Source: Gammaproteobacteria bacterium
GTDB lineage: Bacteria > Pseudomonadota > Gammaproteobacteria > UBA9214
DNA length: 9,577 nt
Assembly (NCBI GenBank): GCA_029859555.1
Contig: JAOUCV010000060.1
Coordinates: 1-9,577 of the forward strand
Direction of reading: 5' to 3'
Shown here: positions 1 through 6,889 of the stretch, piece after piece
Position numbering within the stretch: position 1 is the first letter of the stretch
Layout of the letters: the number at the start of each line of letters is the position of its first letter
The notes under the pieces: model-generated
Database searches by the model: none
The model's input: only the letters and a program-made list of their open reading frames with translations
What the model was told of the DNA's origin: nothing
Made by a program: the position numbers and the translations under genes

Positions 1-237
1 GAGGCTGCCGGACATACCGAGATGCAGAATCGCGGTACCGGCATCTGTTTGCAACAGCAGGTATTTTGCGCGTCGACTCACCGCGTTGATCGTTTGTCCG
101 CTGAGGTCTTTACCAAGGCGGCTGGAAACCGGCCAGCGCAGGTTGGGATTGCGTACGATCACGCGGGTGACACGCTTGCCGGTAATATGCGGTGCGATAC
201 CGCGACAGGTGGTTTCAACTTCGGGAAGCTCGGGCAT
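1..237 (-). CDS. mutM: Formamidopyrimidine-DNA glycosylase (Fpg/MutM), N-terminal part
   Basis: Partial gene: the first 79 codons are present and the rest runs off the left edge. The protein begins [14 protein letters not shown], the hallmark Fpg start. After Met removal, Pro2 is the Schiff-base nucleophile and Glu3 the catalytic acid of this bifunctional glycosylase/AP lyase, which excises 8-oxoguanine and formamidopyrimidines in base excision repair. Lys58 in the RRAKYLL segment matches the conserved lysine near residue 57 of E. coli Fpg. HLGMSGSL (72-79) holds the conserved Met that fills the gap left by the flipped base. The C-terminal zinc finger lies outside the window. The start codon is ATG at 235-237; no strong Shine-Dalgarno is visible. 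Only 17 bases separate it from the DUF4340 stop, so it is probably co-transcribed with the ABC genes. In E. coli mutM instead follows rpmG. Confidence 0.96.
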   Translation of the reverse strand, partial: MPELPEVETTCRGIAPHITGKRVTRVIVRNPNLRWPVSSRLGKDLSGQTINAVSRRAKYLLLQTDAGTAILHLGMSGSL

Positions 238-254
238 GTTGTTGTGTTTCTGCT

Positions 255-1100
255 TTATTCTTCCGGTACGGCCAGCAGAATGCCGGCCATGTCAGCTTGC
301 AGGTGGTACTGAATGCCCAGGTCCGGTCGTGCCAGGATGAGTTCCGGTGTGCGTGCGACGATCTGAAAGGTGACCGCTTCCGCAGCCGTGGAGAATTCCA
401 GCGTGACTGTTTCACTGCCGGTTACAGGCTGGTAGTGGCGTATATAGGTAGCGCTTGCCTGTTGCCAGCTGTCGACCAGTATTTGCAGTTTGCCGGCGTC
501 GACGGAATCGGTTGCTGCAGACTGCTGCCACTGGTTGTCGGCGCTCAGCGACAGGATGGTATGCGGCAGTTGCAGCTGGCTGATGCCGGCACTGGCAGGC
601 AGCAGTTTACGCGACACAAAGCCGGGCCAGTCAGCACTGATCAGGTGCTGGTAGCGGTCGCTGACCAGGAAGACGGTGTCCCCTGTCTGCAGGTAACGCA
701 GCTTGTCCAGCGCATCGGTTATCCCGATCTTAAAGTGCACATTATCCAGTGTCAGGGTGGCGAGCGGTGGTGCCAGTCCCAGTGTTTCAGGTTCAACACT
801 GTCGACAGGGTAGCTGCGTATTGCTGCAGTCTGCAGTACGGCAAGTAAGGAACTGACCTGGAAGTTGCTGGCAGGTAACTCACGATCGCCGCTCAGAAAC
901 CATTCACCGTCGTGCCGTGTAAACGTCAGCGGATCACGTGTCATGCGTACAACCTGAATGCGCTTGATATTTTTACCGCTCAGTGCGGTAACGGCCTGCG
1001 GTGCCGGTTCTGGCGTGATGCCGGGCTGGTAGAAGATGACCAGTGCCAGGATGCCTGCGAGAGCGAGGAGCGCGAGGTTTAGCAGGTTACGTGAGGACAT
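255..1100 (-). CDS. DUF4340 domain-containing membrane-anchored protein
   Basis: 281 residues. One hydrophobic segment at about 6-24 follows a short positive N-terminus ([10 protein letters not shown]), so it is probably a signal anchor with the rest of the chain outside the cytoplasmic membrane. The body is beta-rich with repeated stretches typical of DUF4340: an IKRIQVVR strand (45-52) followed by [10 protein letters not shown] (60-69), then a threonine/leucine strand and FKIG segment (115-126), and [14 protein letters not shown] (136-149). No catalytic motif is visible. Its start lies 3 bases after the GldG-like stop and lacks a Shine-Dalgarno, which suggests translational coupling. DUF4340 proteins are known to accompany GldG-type ABC operons, and that context supports the family call. 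Function is unknown; an extracytoplasmic partner of the ABC complex is my inference. Confidence 0.85.
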   Translation of the reverse strand: MSSRNLLNLALLALAGILALVIFYQPGITPEPAPQAVTALSGKNIKRIQVVRMTRDPLTFTRHDGEWFLSGDRELPASNFQVSSLLAVLQTAAIRSYPVDSVEPETLGLAPPLATLTLDNVHFKIGITDALDKLRYLQTGDTVFLVSDRYQHLISADWPGFVSRKLLPASAGISQLQLPHTILSLSADNQWQQSAATDSVDAGKLQILVDSWQQASATYIRHYQPVTGSETVTLEFSTAAEAVTFQIVARTPELILARPDLGIQYHLQADMAGILLAVPEE

Positions 1101-1103
1101 AAA

Positions 1104-2465
1104 CTAGCGGCGCCGGCGCAATAGCCAGACAATTATACCGGTAACCAGCAGTAGCAGCGGCAGTCCGATCAGGAACCCCAGTCCGATGACAGCCTGGGCA
1201 ACCTTGCCGAGTACCAGGCTGGTGTCGGGTGCGGCCTTGATCTCAATATCCAGTATCGCCTCGTCATGGCTTAGCCATTGCACGATGTTCAGCCCGAGGT
1301 TGAGGTTACCGCCATTACCAAGATAGGTGTTGGAAAGAAAATCGCCGTCGCCAATAACGATAATGCGCTGCATCGGCAGCTCGGTACCGTTGTCATCTTT
1401 GCGTGTGCGGGTCAGTATCACGCCAATATCGAGTGGGCCGGCGCGTTCATCGGTATCGCTGTCGAACTGAATCTCATCGGCGATTTCATCCAGTTCTGTC
1501 CAGGCGCGTTCCAGGGTAGTAAGCAGTGGCAGTACCTCCCATTCACTATTGTCATTGATCTCCAGCGCGGCAGCTTCGGGATAAACGGTTACCGCGGTCA
1601 TTTCGCTGGTGATGTCGTGGCGGGGATAACCGGTGACAACGACGAAGGTCGGATTGTCTATGCCAAACATTTCAGTGGCCGCGTCGACCACCACGCCAGG
1701 CAACAGGTTGATGTCGAGTTGCTCTGCCAATGGCTGCAGTCCTTGCAGGTTGCCGGGTTCGGCCAGCCACAGCAGGTTGCCACCCTGCTCGATATAGTGT
1801 TGCAGTTTCCCGACTTCGCCGGGCAGCAGTTCAACGCGCGGACCGGCAATCACCAGCAGATTGGTGTTGGATGGAATTAACGACTCTGCCAGCTTCACGG
1901 TTTGTACCTGCAGTCCCTTGCGTTCCAGTTCCTGTGTAAACATACCCAGCCCGTAATTGGTTTCTCCGCCGGGCGTACGTTCGCCGTGACCGCCTAGAAA
2001 GACCACCCAGCGTTGCTGTTTCCGGGTGAGTCGTAACAGGGCATTGGAGAGCTGTTGCTCACTCAGGGTCTGGATATTCTCGCTGCGATCCTGGTAGCGA
2101 ATGACGATTTCACCGCCACTGGCGATGCCCAGTTCACGAACACGGGCAGGTTGTGTGTCCGGGTTGGTGAACTCCAGGGAAATATCATCCTTGAAGCGTT
2201 GATAACTGCCGACCAGGTCCCTTATCTGGTCTCGAACCAGGCCTTCATCGCGAACAAATGCGCTGATGCTGACCGGCTGCTCCATGCTGTCCAGTAATTT
2301 ACGGGTATCTGCAGAGACGGTATTGCGTGCACCGCTGGTCCAGTCTGCCTGGTAGACATAGCGGCTACTCAACCAGGCCAGCATGGCGATAATGCCGATA
2401 AACAGCACTGCAAACAGCAGGGCTTGCAGTCGCAGCAGCAGGCGGGAGCGGCGGGTAATTTCCAT
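1104..2465 (-). CDS. GldG-family ABC transporter auxiliary protein
   Basis: 453 residues, flanked by two membrane segments: about 15-34 after a basic N-terminus, and about 425-449 before a terminal RRRR. The roughly 390 residues between them should lie in the periplasm. The architecture and motifs fit the GldG / ABC-type uncharacterised transport family (ABC_transp_aux domain): NTVSADTRKLLDSMEQPVSI near 48-67, the FLGGHGERTP segment at 156-165 followed by NYGLGMFTQELERKG (170-184), LLVIAGPR (203-210), and IVIGDGDFLSN (369-379), where a conserved small-residue/Asp motif sits. It starts with ATG 5 bases after the permease stop, with no clear Shine-Dalgarno. In Flavobacterium GldG works with GldA and GldF in gliding. 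In proteobacteria the role of homologues is unknown. Binding of a substrate or cell-envelope polymer is only a guess. Confidence 0.88.
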   Translation of the reverse strand: MEITRRSRLLLRLQALLFAVLFIGIIAMLAWLSSRYVYQADWTSGARNTVSADTRKLLDSMEQPVSISAFVRDEGLVRDQIRDLVGSYQRFKDDISLEFTNPDTQPARVRELGIASGGEIVIRYQDRSENIQTLSEQQLSNALLRLTRKQQRWVVFLGGHGERTPGGETNYGLGMFTQELERKGLQVQTVKLAESLIPSNTNLLVIAGPRVELLPGEVGKLQHYIEQGGNLLWLAEPGNLQGLQPLAEQLDINLLPGVVVDAATEMFGIDNPTFVVVTGYPRHDITSEMTAVTVYPEAAALEINDNSEWEVLPLLTTLERAWTELDEIADEIQFDSDTDERAGPLDIGVILTRTRKDDNGTELPMQRIIVIGDGDFLSNTYLGNGGNLNLGLNIVQWLSHDEAILDIEIKAAPDTSLVLGKVAQAVIGLGFLIGLPLLLLVTGIIVWLLRRRR

Positions 2466-2470
2466 AATGG

Positions 2471-3223
2471 TCAGTGTTGTAGTCTGCTGGCGTCCATGCG
2501 ACGAATGGTAAAGCCGATGAACAGCAGGATGATCAGCAGGTAGTAGGCCACGTCAGTGCTGTTAAAGAGGCCCTTTAGCAGGGGTTCGTAGTGACGCAGC
2601 ATGGATAGTTGTGCAAGCATGCTGCTGCCGGCAGCCTCGGTAGTGCCGGCCCAGTCAACGATCCACAGCAATAACAGCAGTCCAAAGGTGGTGACGGCGG
2701 CCACCGTAGGTTGCTCGGTCAGGGATGACATGTACAGGCCAATGGCCGAGAAGGCAGCAACGACCAGTGTCAGCCCCAGCAAGCCGGCCGCCAGTTTGCC
2801 CAGATCCAGGTCTGTTCCTGCCAGCAGTGACAGCGGCATCAGGGCCAGCAGTGCCAGCAGAATAATAAAGAAAGACAGTATTCCCAGGTATTTTCCAATG
2901 ACGATTTCTGTCATCGACACCGGTGCAGAGAACAGCAGGCTGATGGTGCGGTTGCGGCGCTCTTCGCTGATGCTGCGCATGGTGATCAGCGGTGTGATCA
3001 GCAGCAGTATCACGGCAGCATCTGCAAGTAACGGTGCAACGATTATATCTGCAACGCCGGGTGCGCCCTTAATGGCAGCGAGGCGCGGTTGCAGGCCGAT
3101 AAAGGCCTCGATTTGTGTCAGGAAAAGGTAGGCAAGAATGAACAGGGTGACGGCAAGAATCGCCCATGCCAGCGGTGACAGGAACAAACTGCGCAATTCG
3201 CGAGCGGCGATGGTAAAAATCAC
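2471..3223 (-). CDS. ABC-2 type transporter permease (GldF-like)
   Basis: 250 residues with six predicted membrane segments, at about 17-38, 60-82, 112-136, 142-165, 172-191 and 224-242, the usual ABC-2 permease layout. The cytoplasmic loop after segment 2, TMRSISEERRNRTISLLFSAPVS (81-103, key residues ERR and SAPVS), is the conserved coupling region of NosY/GldF-type permeases. Such permeases pair with a separate ATPase to form an exporter or a mechanotransmission complex in the inner membrane. The start is GTG at 3221-3223; its GTGA overlaps the TGA stop of the ATPase by 4 bases, a standard sign of translational coupling. A GldG-type protein follows directly, which is why GldF is the closest named model. 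The substrate is not deducible. Confidence 0.92.
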   Translation of the reverse strand: MIFTIAARELRSLFLSPLAWAILAVTLFILAYLFLTQIEAFIGLQPRLAAIKGAPGVADIIVAPLLADAAVILLLITPLITMRSISEERRNRTISLLFSAPVSMTEIVIGKYLGILSFFIILLALLALMPLSLLAGTDLDLGKLAAGLLGLTLVVAAFSAIGLYMSSLTEQPTVAAVTTFGLLLLLWIVDWAGTTEAAGSSMLAQLSMLRHYEPLLKGLFNSTDVAYYLLIILLFIGFTIRRMDASRLQH

Positions 3224-4176
3224 TGGCTGCTGTCTCCGGAGTGCGGGTATTGTTCTTCCGAGCAGGTCAGTTCGATGAAAATCTGTTCAAGTGTGCGGCC
3301 TTCCGGCGTCAGTTCATGCAGGCGCCAGCGTTGCGCGACTGATTGCTCTACCAGTGCCTCGGCAGGGTTGCTGTCGTCATAATGCAGGCGTACCCGGTTG
3401 CCAGGCAGTGGTTCCACGCGCTCCACGCCGGCCAGCTGTTGCAGTGCCGCAAGGTCGGGTGCGCTATGGAAAGCGGCAATCAGTGCCGTGGCATTCATGC
3501 GGGATTCCAGTCCGGCGGTCGTGTCTGAAAATACCAGTTTGCCACGATTGATAATTTGCACGCGGCTGCAGGTCGCCTGTACTTCGGGCAGGATATGCGT
3601 GGACAGGATGATGCCGTGTTCCTTGCCAAGCTCGCAAATGAGTGCGCGAATTTCGCGAATCTGTAGTGGGTCCAGGCCGACTGTAGGCTCATCCAGTATC
3701 ACCACTGCCGGGTTATGAATGATGGCCTGGGCAATACCGACGCGTTGCTGATAGCCCTTCGAGAGGTTGTCAATCAGTCGCCGCCCGACATCCCCGAGTC
3801 CGGTGCGTTCCTTGGCGGTGGCCACTGCGTTGCCGATATGGCTGCGCCGGATGCGATTCAGCCGGGCGCAGTAGCGCAGAAATTCATCGACCGTCAGCTC
3901 CCGGTATAGTGGTGGCTGTTCCGGCAGGTAACCAATCTCGCGCTTGGCCTGTTTCGGTTTTTCCAGCAGATCAATGCCGGCAATGCTGATCTGGCCGGCC
4001 CCGGGCGCGAGGTTGCCGCTGATCATTTGCATGGTGCTGGATTTGCCGGCGCCGTTGGGACCAAGGAAGCCGAGCACTTCACCCCTGGCGAGATCAAAGC
4101 TGACATCATTAACGGCACAGGTCTGGCTGTAATAGCGGGTGAGGTGTTTTACTTGTACCAATGCTTGCCTGGACAT
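3220..4176 (-). CDS. ABC transporter ATP-binding protein (GldA/NosF-like)
   Basis: 318 residues. All nucleotide-binding motifs are intact: Walker A GPNGAGKSS (39-47), Q-loop Gln87 in YLPEQPPLY, signature LSKGYQQRV (138-146), Walker B VVILDEP (158-164) with catalytic Glu163, the D-loop VGLD, and switch His194 in STHILPEV. The YLPEQPPLY Q-loop and STHILPEV switch are typical of the GldA/NosF/CcmA-like branch that serves ABC-2 permeases. Residues from about 225 to 318 form a C-terminal extension ending in the TLEQIFIELT element, similar to DUF4162-type tails. It is the first gene of the five-gene operon. ATG at 4174-4176 is chosen because MSRQALVQVKHLTRYY aligns with the usual N-terminus; the only upstream purine stretch is a weak GGAA about 12 bases away. 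It would power the complex from the cytoplasmic side. Confidence 0.95.
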   Translation of the reverse strand: MSRQALVQVKHLTRYYSQTCAVNDVSFDLARGEVLGFLGPNGAGKSSTMQMISGNLAPGAGQISIAGIDLLEKPKQAKREIGYLPEQPPLYRELTVDEFLRYCARLNRIRRSHIGNAVATAKERTGLGDVGRRLIDNLSKGYQQRVGIAQAIIHNPAVVILDEPTVGLDPLQIREIRALICELGKEHGIILSTHILPEVQATCSRVQIINRGKLVFSDTTAGLESRMNATALIAAFHSAPDLAALQQLAGVERVEPLPGNRVRLHYDDSNPAEALVEQSVAQRWRLHELTPEGRTLEQIFIELTCSEEQYPHSGDSSQ

Positions 4177-4183
4177 GTTGCGT

Positions 4184-4211
4184 ATTATTCCGTTTGTACC
4201 CGTGATTACAA
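4184..4211 (-). promoter_or_regulatory. Candidate promoter of the ABC operon
   Basis: On the minus strand TTGTAA (4206-4211) and AATAAT (4184-4189) are separated by 16 bases, matching four and five of the six sigma70 consensus positions. The predicted start of transcription would fall only a few bases before the ATG at 4176, giving an almost leaderless message; that makes the assignment uncertain. It is the best match in the 105-base divergent region. Confidence 0.35.
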
Positions 4212-4222
4212 GTTGTCAGAAT
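4194..4222 (+). promoter_or_regulatory. Weak candidate promoter of the hyuA-like gene
   Basis: TTGTAC (4194-4199) and CAGAAT (4217-4222) are separated by 17 bases on the plus strand, matching three and four of six consensus positions. The site overlaps the candidate minus-strand promoter, so the two transcripts might compete or share a regulator. The remaining 59 bases before the ATG hold no obvious Shine-Dalgarno beyond a GAGA two bases upstream, which is too close to be normal. Confidence 0.25.
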
Positions 4223-4281
4223 AGCCATTCTTCCCGCAGTCAAATCACCGGCGAGGCGCTGCACTTCGCAACCCCGAGACA

Positions 4282-6273
4282 ATGAAGAAACCTGATTCTA
4301 CTGAGTTGCAGCTGGGTATTGACACCGGCGGCACCTTTACCGATTTTGTGCTGTTTGACGGTAACTCCCTGAGAATACACAAGGTGCTGTCAACGCCGCA
4401 GGCACCGGAGCAGGCTATTGTACAGGGTATCCGTGAGCTGGGGCTGTCCATGGACAATTTGCGGGTGGTACACGGCTCCACCGTGGCAACCAATGCGGTA
4501 CTGGAGCACAAGGGGGTGCCTACCGTGTACATCGCCAATCGTGGTCTCGGTGACGTATTGACCATCGGCCGGCAGGCACGCCGCGAACTTTATAATCTGC
4601 AGCCGCAACTGCCGCGTCCACCGGTACCGGCGGACCTCTGCCTGGAGGTGGGCGCCCGCATGGGTGCCGACGGCAGTCGTATCAGCAGTCTTTCCCAGGA
4701 TGACAAGGCGGCATTGCTGGCGGCAATAGCAGCAGCCAGGCCGACAGCGGTGGCCATCAACCTGTTGTTCTCGTTTCTGGATGACAGTGATGAGCGCACC
4801 ATTGAGGAATGGTTACCGGCTGAGTTGTTCGTATCACGTTCTTCCGCGGTGTTGCCCGAATACAAGGAATACGAGCGTGGCATTGCCACCTGGCTGAACG
4901 CCTGGACCGGACCACTGGTAGACGGTTACCTGCAGCGACTGGAGCAGCAATTGTCACCGGCCCCGCTGGCAGTGATGCAAAGCAGTGGTGGCACGGTGAA
5001 TGCTGACAAGGCCGGCAGAAAGGCGGTGAATTTGCTGCTTTCCGGTCCGGCCGGTGGCTTGACCGGGGCACGTTTTATCGGGCAGCAGCTTGGGCAATCA
5101 AAGCTTTTGACCTTTGACATGGGCGGCACCTCGACAGATGTTGCGCTTATCGATGGTGACATATGTTTAACCTCCGAGGGCCGCATTGGAGAATGGCCGG
5201 TCGCAGTACCGATGGTGGATATGCATACCATTGGTGCCGGTGGCGGTTCGATTGCCAGTATTGATGCCGGCGGCCTGCTATGCGTGGGTCCGGAGTCCGC
5301 CGCTGCGGTGCCGGGGCCAGCCTGCTACGGGCAGGGGGGGCAACAGGCCACGGTGACGGACGCCAATCTGGTACTGGGGCGCTTGCAGCCGGAAGCCTTT
5401 CTGGGCGGCACTATGGTGCTGGATCGTGCCGCAGCAGTGGCGGCTGTAGAGCGGATAGCAGCGCCACTGCAGTTGAGTGAGGAACAGGCGGCATTCGGAA
5501 TTATTGCGCTGGCCAATGAACACATGGCGCAGGCCTTGCGAGTGATTTCGGTGCAACGGGGTGTGGATCCGCGCGAGTATGTGCTGGTGTCTTTTGGCGG
5601 GGCCGGTGGTCTGCATGTCTGCGCGCTCGCCGAGGCGCTGGGCATGAGCCGGGCACTGGTGCCGGTGCATGCCGGTGTGCTGTCTGCGCTGGGTATGCTG
5701 GCAGCGGCAAGGTCACGGCAGCTGTCACGCACCCTGACCGGCGTTCTGGAGGATTTTTCTGATGCCCGACTGGCAGAGCAGTTACAGGCACTGGCCATGA
5801 CAGGAACTGACGAGCTGTTGGCGGAGGGGGTTGCCACGACAGACATCAGCACGGGTTTCAGCCTGGACCTGCGCTACCGGGGCCAGTCCTATACCCTGAA
5901 CCTGCCCTGGCAGGGGATAACGGCTACCACGGCAGCCTTTCATGTCTTGCATGCGCAGCGTTACGGACATCAATTACCGACACCGGTCGAGCTGGTTAAC
6001 CTGCGCTGCAGCCTGCAGGGGGCGACACCGGATATCAGCCTGCCGGAAATTCACAGCGGCAAGCCGGGTTCTACAGAGCCTGTGCAGGCCGTGATTGCCG
6101 GGCACGCCGCTACGGTACCGGTCTGGCCGCGCGCGGTATTGCAGCCTGAACAGCTGATTGGCGGTCCGGCGCTGGTAACCGAAGCCGTTGCCAGCAGCTG
6201 GATAGCGGAGGGCTGGCAGTGCAGGGTGGACAAGGTCGGCAATCTGTTACTGGAGCGCGAGGCTGTTAATTAA
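4282..6273 (+). CDS. Hydantoinase/oxoprolinase family protein (HyuA-type), stand-alone
   Basis: 663 residues, about the usual length of a HyuA / N-methylhydantoinase A subunit. The ASKHA-type nucleotide-binding fold is intact: LGIDTGGTFTDFVLFDG (11-27), VVHGSTVATNAVLEHKG (62-78), VMQSSGGTV (231-239), LLSGPAGGLTGARF (252-265), LLTFDMGGTSTDVALIDGD (275-293), TIGAGGGSIASID (316-328), GPACYGQGG (345-353) followed by TDANLVLGRL (359-368), and VSFGGAGGLHVCALAEALG (436-454). Family members cleave 5-oxoproline or hydantoins with ATP, or act in ketone carboxylases, normally with a HyuB-type partner of about 500-600 residues. None is present here: the gene ends just before a terminator and converging rpmG. 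Substrate is therefore open; 5-oxoproline-like cyclic amides are the conservative guess. No other in-frame start lies just upstream of the ATG. Confidence 0.92.
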   Translation: MKKPDSTELQLGIDTGGTFTDFVLFDGNSLRIHKVLSTPQAPEQAIVQGIRELGLSMDNLRVVHGSTVATNAVLEHKGVPTVYIANRGLGDVLTIGRQARRELYNLQPQLPRPPVPADLCLEVGARMGADGSRISSLSQDDKAALLAAIAAARPTAVAINLLFSFLDDSDERTIEEWLPAELFVSRSSAVLPEYKEYERGIATWLNAWTGPLVDGYLQRLEQQLSPAPLAVMQSSGGTVNADKAGRKAVNLLLSGPAGGLTGARFIGQQLGQSKLLTFDMGGTSTDVALIDGDICLTSEGRIGEWPVAVPMVDMHTIGAGGGSIASIDAGGLLCVGPESAAAVPGPACYGQGGQQATVTDANLVLGRLQPEAFLGGTMVLDRAAAVAAVERIAAPLQLSEEQAAFGIIALANEHMAQALRVISVQRGVDPREYVLVSFGGAGGLHVCALAEALGMSRALVPVHAGVLSALGMLAAARSRQLSRTLTGVLEDFSDARLAEQLQALAMTGTDELLAEGVATTDISTGFSLDLRYRGQSYTLNLPWQGITATTAAFHVLHAQRYGHQLPTPVELVNLRCSLQGATPDISLPEIHSGKPGSTEPVQAVIAGHAATVPVWPRAVLQPEQLIGGPALVTEAVASSWIAEGWQCRVDKVGNLLLEREAVN

Positions 6274-6327
6274 CCCGCAATCGCGGACACGGTCCGCTCC
6301 TGCAAGGTGTTGTTTATTGCAGACAAT

Positions 6328-6354
6328 AAAAAACCCGGCAGTGCCGGGTTTTTT
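6328..6354. terminator. Bidirectional Rho-independent terminator
   Basis: A perfect inverted repeat, CCCGGC (334-339 of the 6 kb line, i.e. 6334-6339), loop AGT, GCCGGG (6343-6348), is flanked by six A on the left (6328-6333) and six T on the right (6349-6354). It can therefore stop transcription from both sides. It lies 54 bases after the hyuA-like stop and 24 bases beyond the rpmG stop on the other strand, serving both converging units. Confidence 0.95.
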
Positions 6355-6378
6355 GAATTCCATGTGCAGCTGAAAGCG

Positions 6379-6534
6379 TTACTTGATCTTGGCTTCCTTG
6401 TAGGGCACGTGTTTACGAACCACCGGATCGTACTTCTTGATTTCCATCTTTTCCGGCATGTTGCGCTTGTTCTTGGTGGTGGTGTAGTAATGACCGGTAC
6501 CGGCGCTGGATACGAGTTTGATTTTGTCACGCAT
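6379..6534 (-). CDS. rpmG: 50S ribosomal protein L33
   Basis: 51 residues, beginning [20 protein letters not shown] and ending VPYKEAKIK, a close match to gammaproteobacterial L33 (E. coli has four extra N-terminal residues; pseudomonads have the same short form). It contains no cysteine, so it is the zinc-independent type. L33 is a small protein of the large ribosomal subunit near the E site. The ATG at 6532-6534 has a strong Shine-Dalgarno AGGAG eight bases upstream, and this AGGAG overlaps the TAG stop of rpmB, implying coupled translation. It is the last gene of the two-gene rpmBG operon, which ends at the bidirectional terminator. In E. coli mutM follows in the same operon; here it does not. 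Confidence 0.98.
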   Translation of the reverse strand: MRDKIKLVSSAGTGHYYTTTKNKRNMPEKMEIKKYDPVVRKHVPYKEAKIK

Positions 6535-6545
6535 ACTGTTTTCTC

Positions 6546-6782
6546 CTAGACCTTCTCGCCACGTGAGCGAATGTCAGCCAGTACGCTGTCAATACCCAGC
6601 TTGTCGATGATGCGCATACCCTTGGCAGAAACACGCAGTTTAATGAAGCGCTTTTCAGCGGCTACCCAGAAACGGTGTTCATGCAGGTTCGGCAGGAAAC
6701 GGCGACGGGTTCTGTTTTTGGCGTGGGACACGTTATTGCCGCTTTGCGGACGTTTACCCGTGACCTGACATACTCTGGACAT
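6546..6782 (-). CDS. rpmB: 50S ribosomal protein L28
   Basis: 78 residues, the same length as E. coli L28. It begins [20 protein letters not shown] and has the expected basic run [18 protein letters not shown] (22-39) and the [15 protein letters not shown] segment (52-66). L28 is a structural protein of the large ribosomal subunit. A longer reading frame extends 11 codons upstream, but the ATG at 6780-6782 is chosen because it gives the conserved [10 protein letters not shown] start and is preceded by a GAGG Shine-Dalgarno about nine bases away. It is the first gene of the rpmBG operon, with only 11 bases to the rpmG start. Confidence 0.98.
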   Translation of the reverse strand: MSRVCQVTGKRPQSGNNVSHAKNRTRRRFLPNLHEHRFWVAAEKRFIKLRVSAKGMRIIDKLGIDSVLADIRSRGEKV

Positions 6783-6806
6783 TGTTCTAAACCTCGGTAA
6801 AAAAAA

Positions 6807-6828
6807 GCCCGCCATTAGCAGGAGGGGC
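6807..6828 (-). promoter_or_regulatory. Possible hairpin plus U8 in the rpmB leader
   Basis: On the minus strand a short interrupted stem (arms 6821-6828 and 6807-6813, loop 6814-6820) is followed at once by eight T (the A run 6799-6806 on the plus strand), then the GAGG ribosome-binding site. This resembles a weak intrinsic terminator between promoter and first gene. The stem has at most six pairs with one mismatch and begins about at the predicted transcription start, so an attenuator role is only a possibility. Confidence 0.3.
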
Positions 6829-6832
6829 GCAT

Positions 6833-6861
6833 TTTATACCAGAAAAGATACCGGCATACAA
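6833..6861 (-). promoter_or_regulatory. Sigma70-type promoter of rpmBG
   Basis: On the minus strand TTGTAT (-35, 6856-6861) and TATAAA (-10, 6833-6838) are separated by exactly 17 bases, matching four and five of six consensus positions. Transcription would start near 6826, giving a leader of about 45 bases before rpmB. No other comparably good pair lies in the 190-base gap between radC and rpmB. Confidence 0.75.
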
Positions 6862-6889
6862 GCTGGGCTGATTCTGGCTGTAACGTGAT

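Noticed and set aside
192..848. 218-codon plus-strand open frame opposite the DUF4340 and mutM genes
   Set aside because: It is antisense to genes with clear family features and its translation shows no recognisable motif or gene-like composition. It also crosses two real genes.
1278..1880. 200-codon plus-strand open frame opposite the GldG-like gene
   Set aside because: The opposite strand carries the coherent GldG-like protein with both membrane anchors; this frame is a codon-bias shadow.
2601..3131. 176-codon plus-strand frame opposite the permease
   Set aside because: Serine/alanine-rich low-complexity translation mirrors the hydrophobic permease codons; no independent support.
5325..5852. 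175-codon minus-strand frame inside the hyuA-like gene
   Set aside because: Composition (Ser, Ala, Pro, Cys rich) is typical of an antisense shadow, and the plus-strand frame has every family motif.
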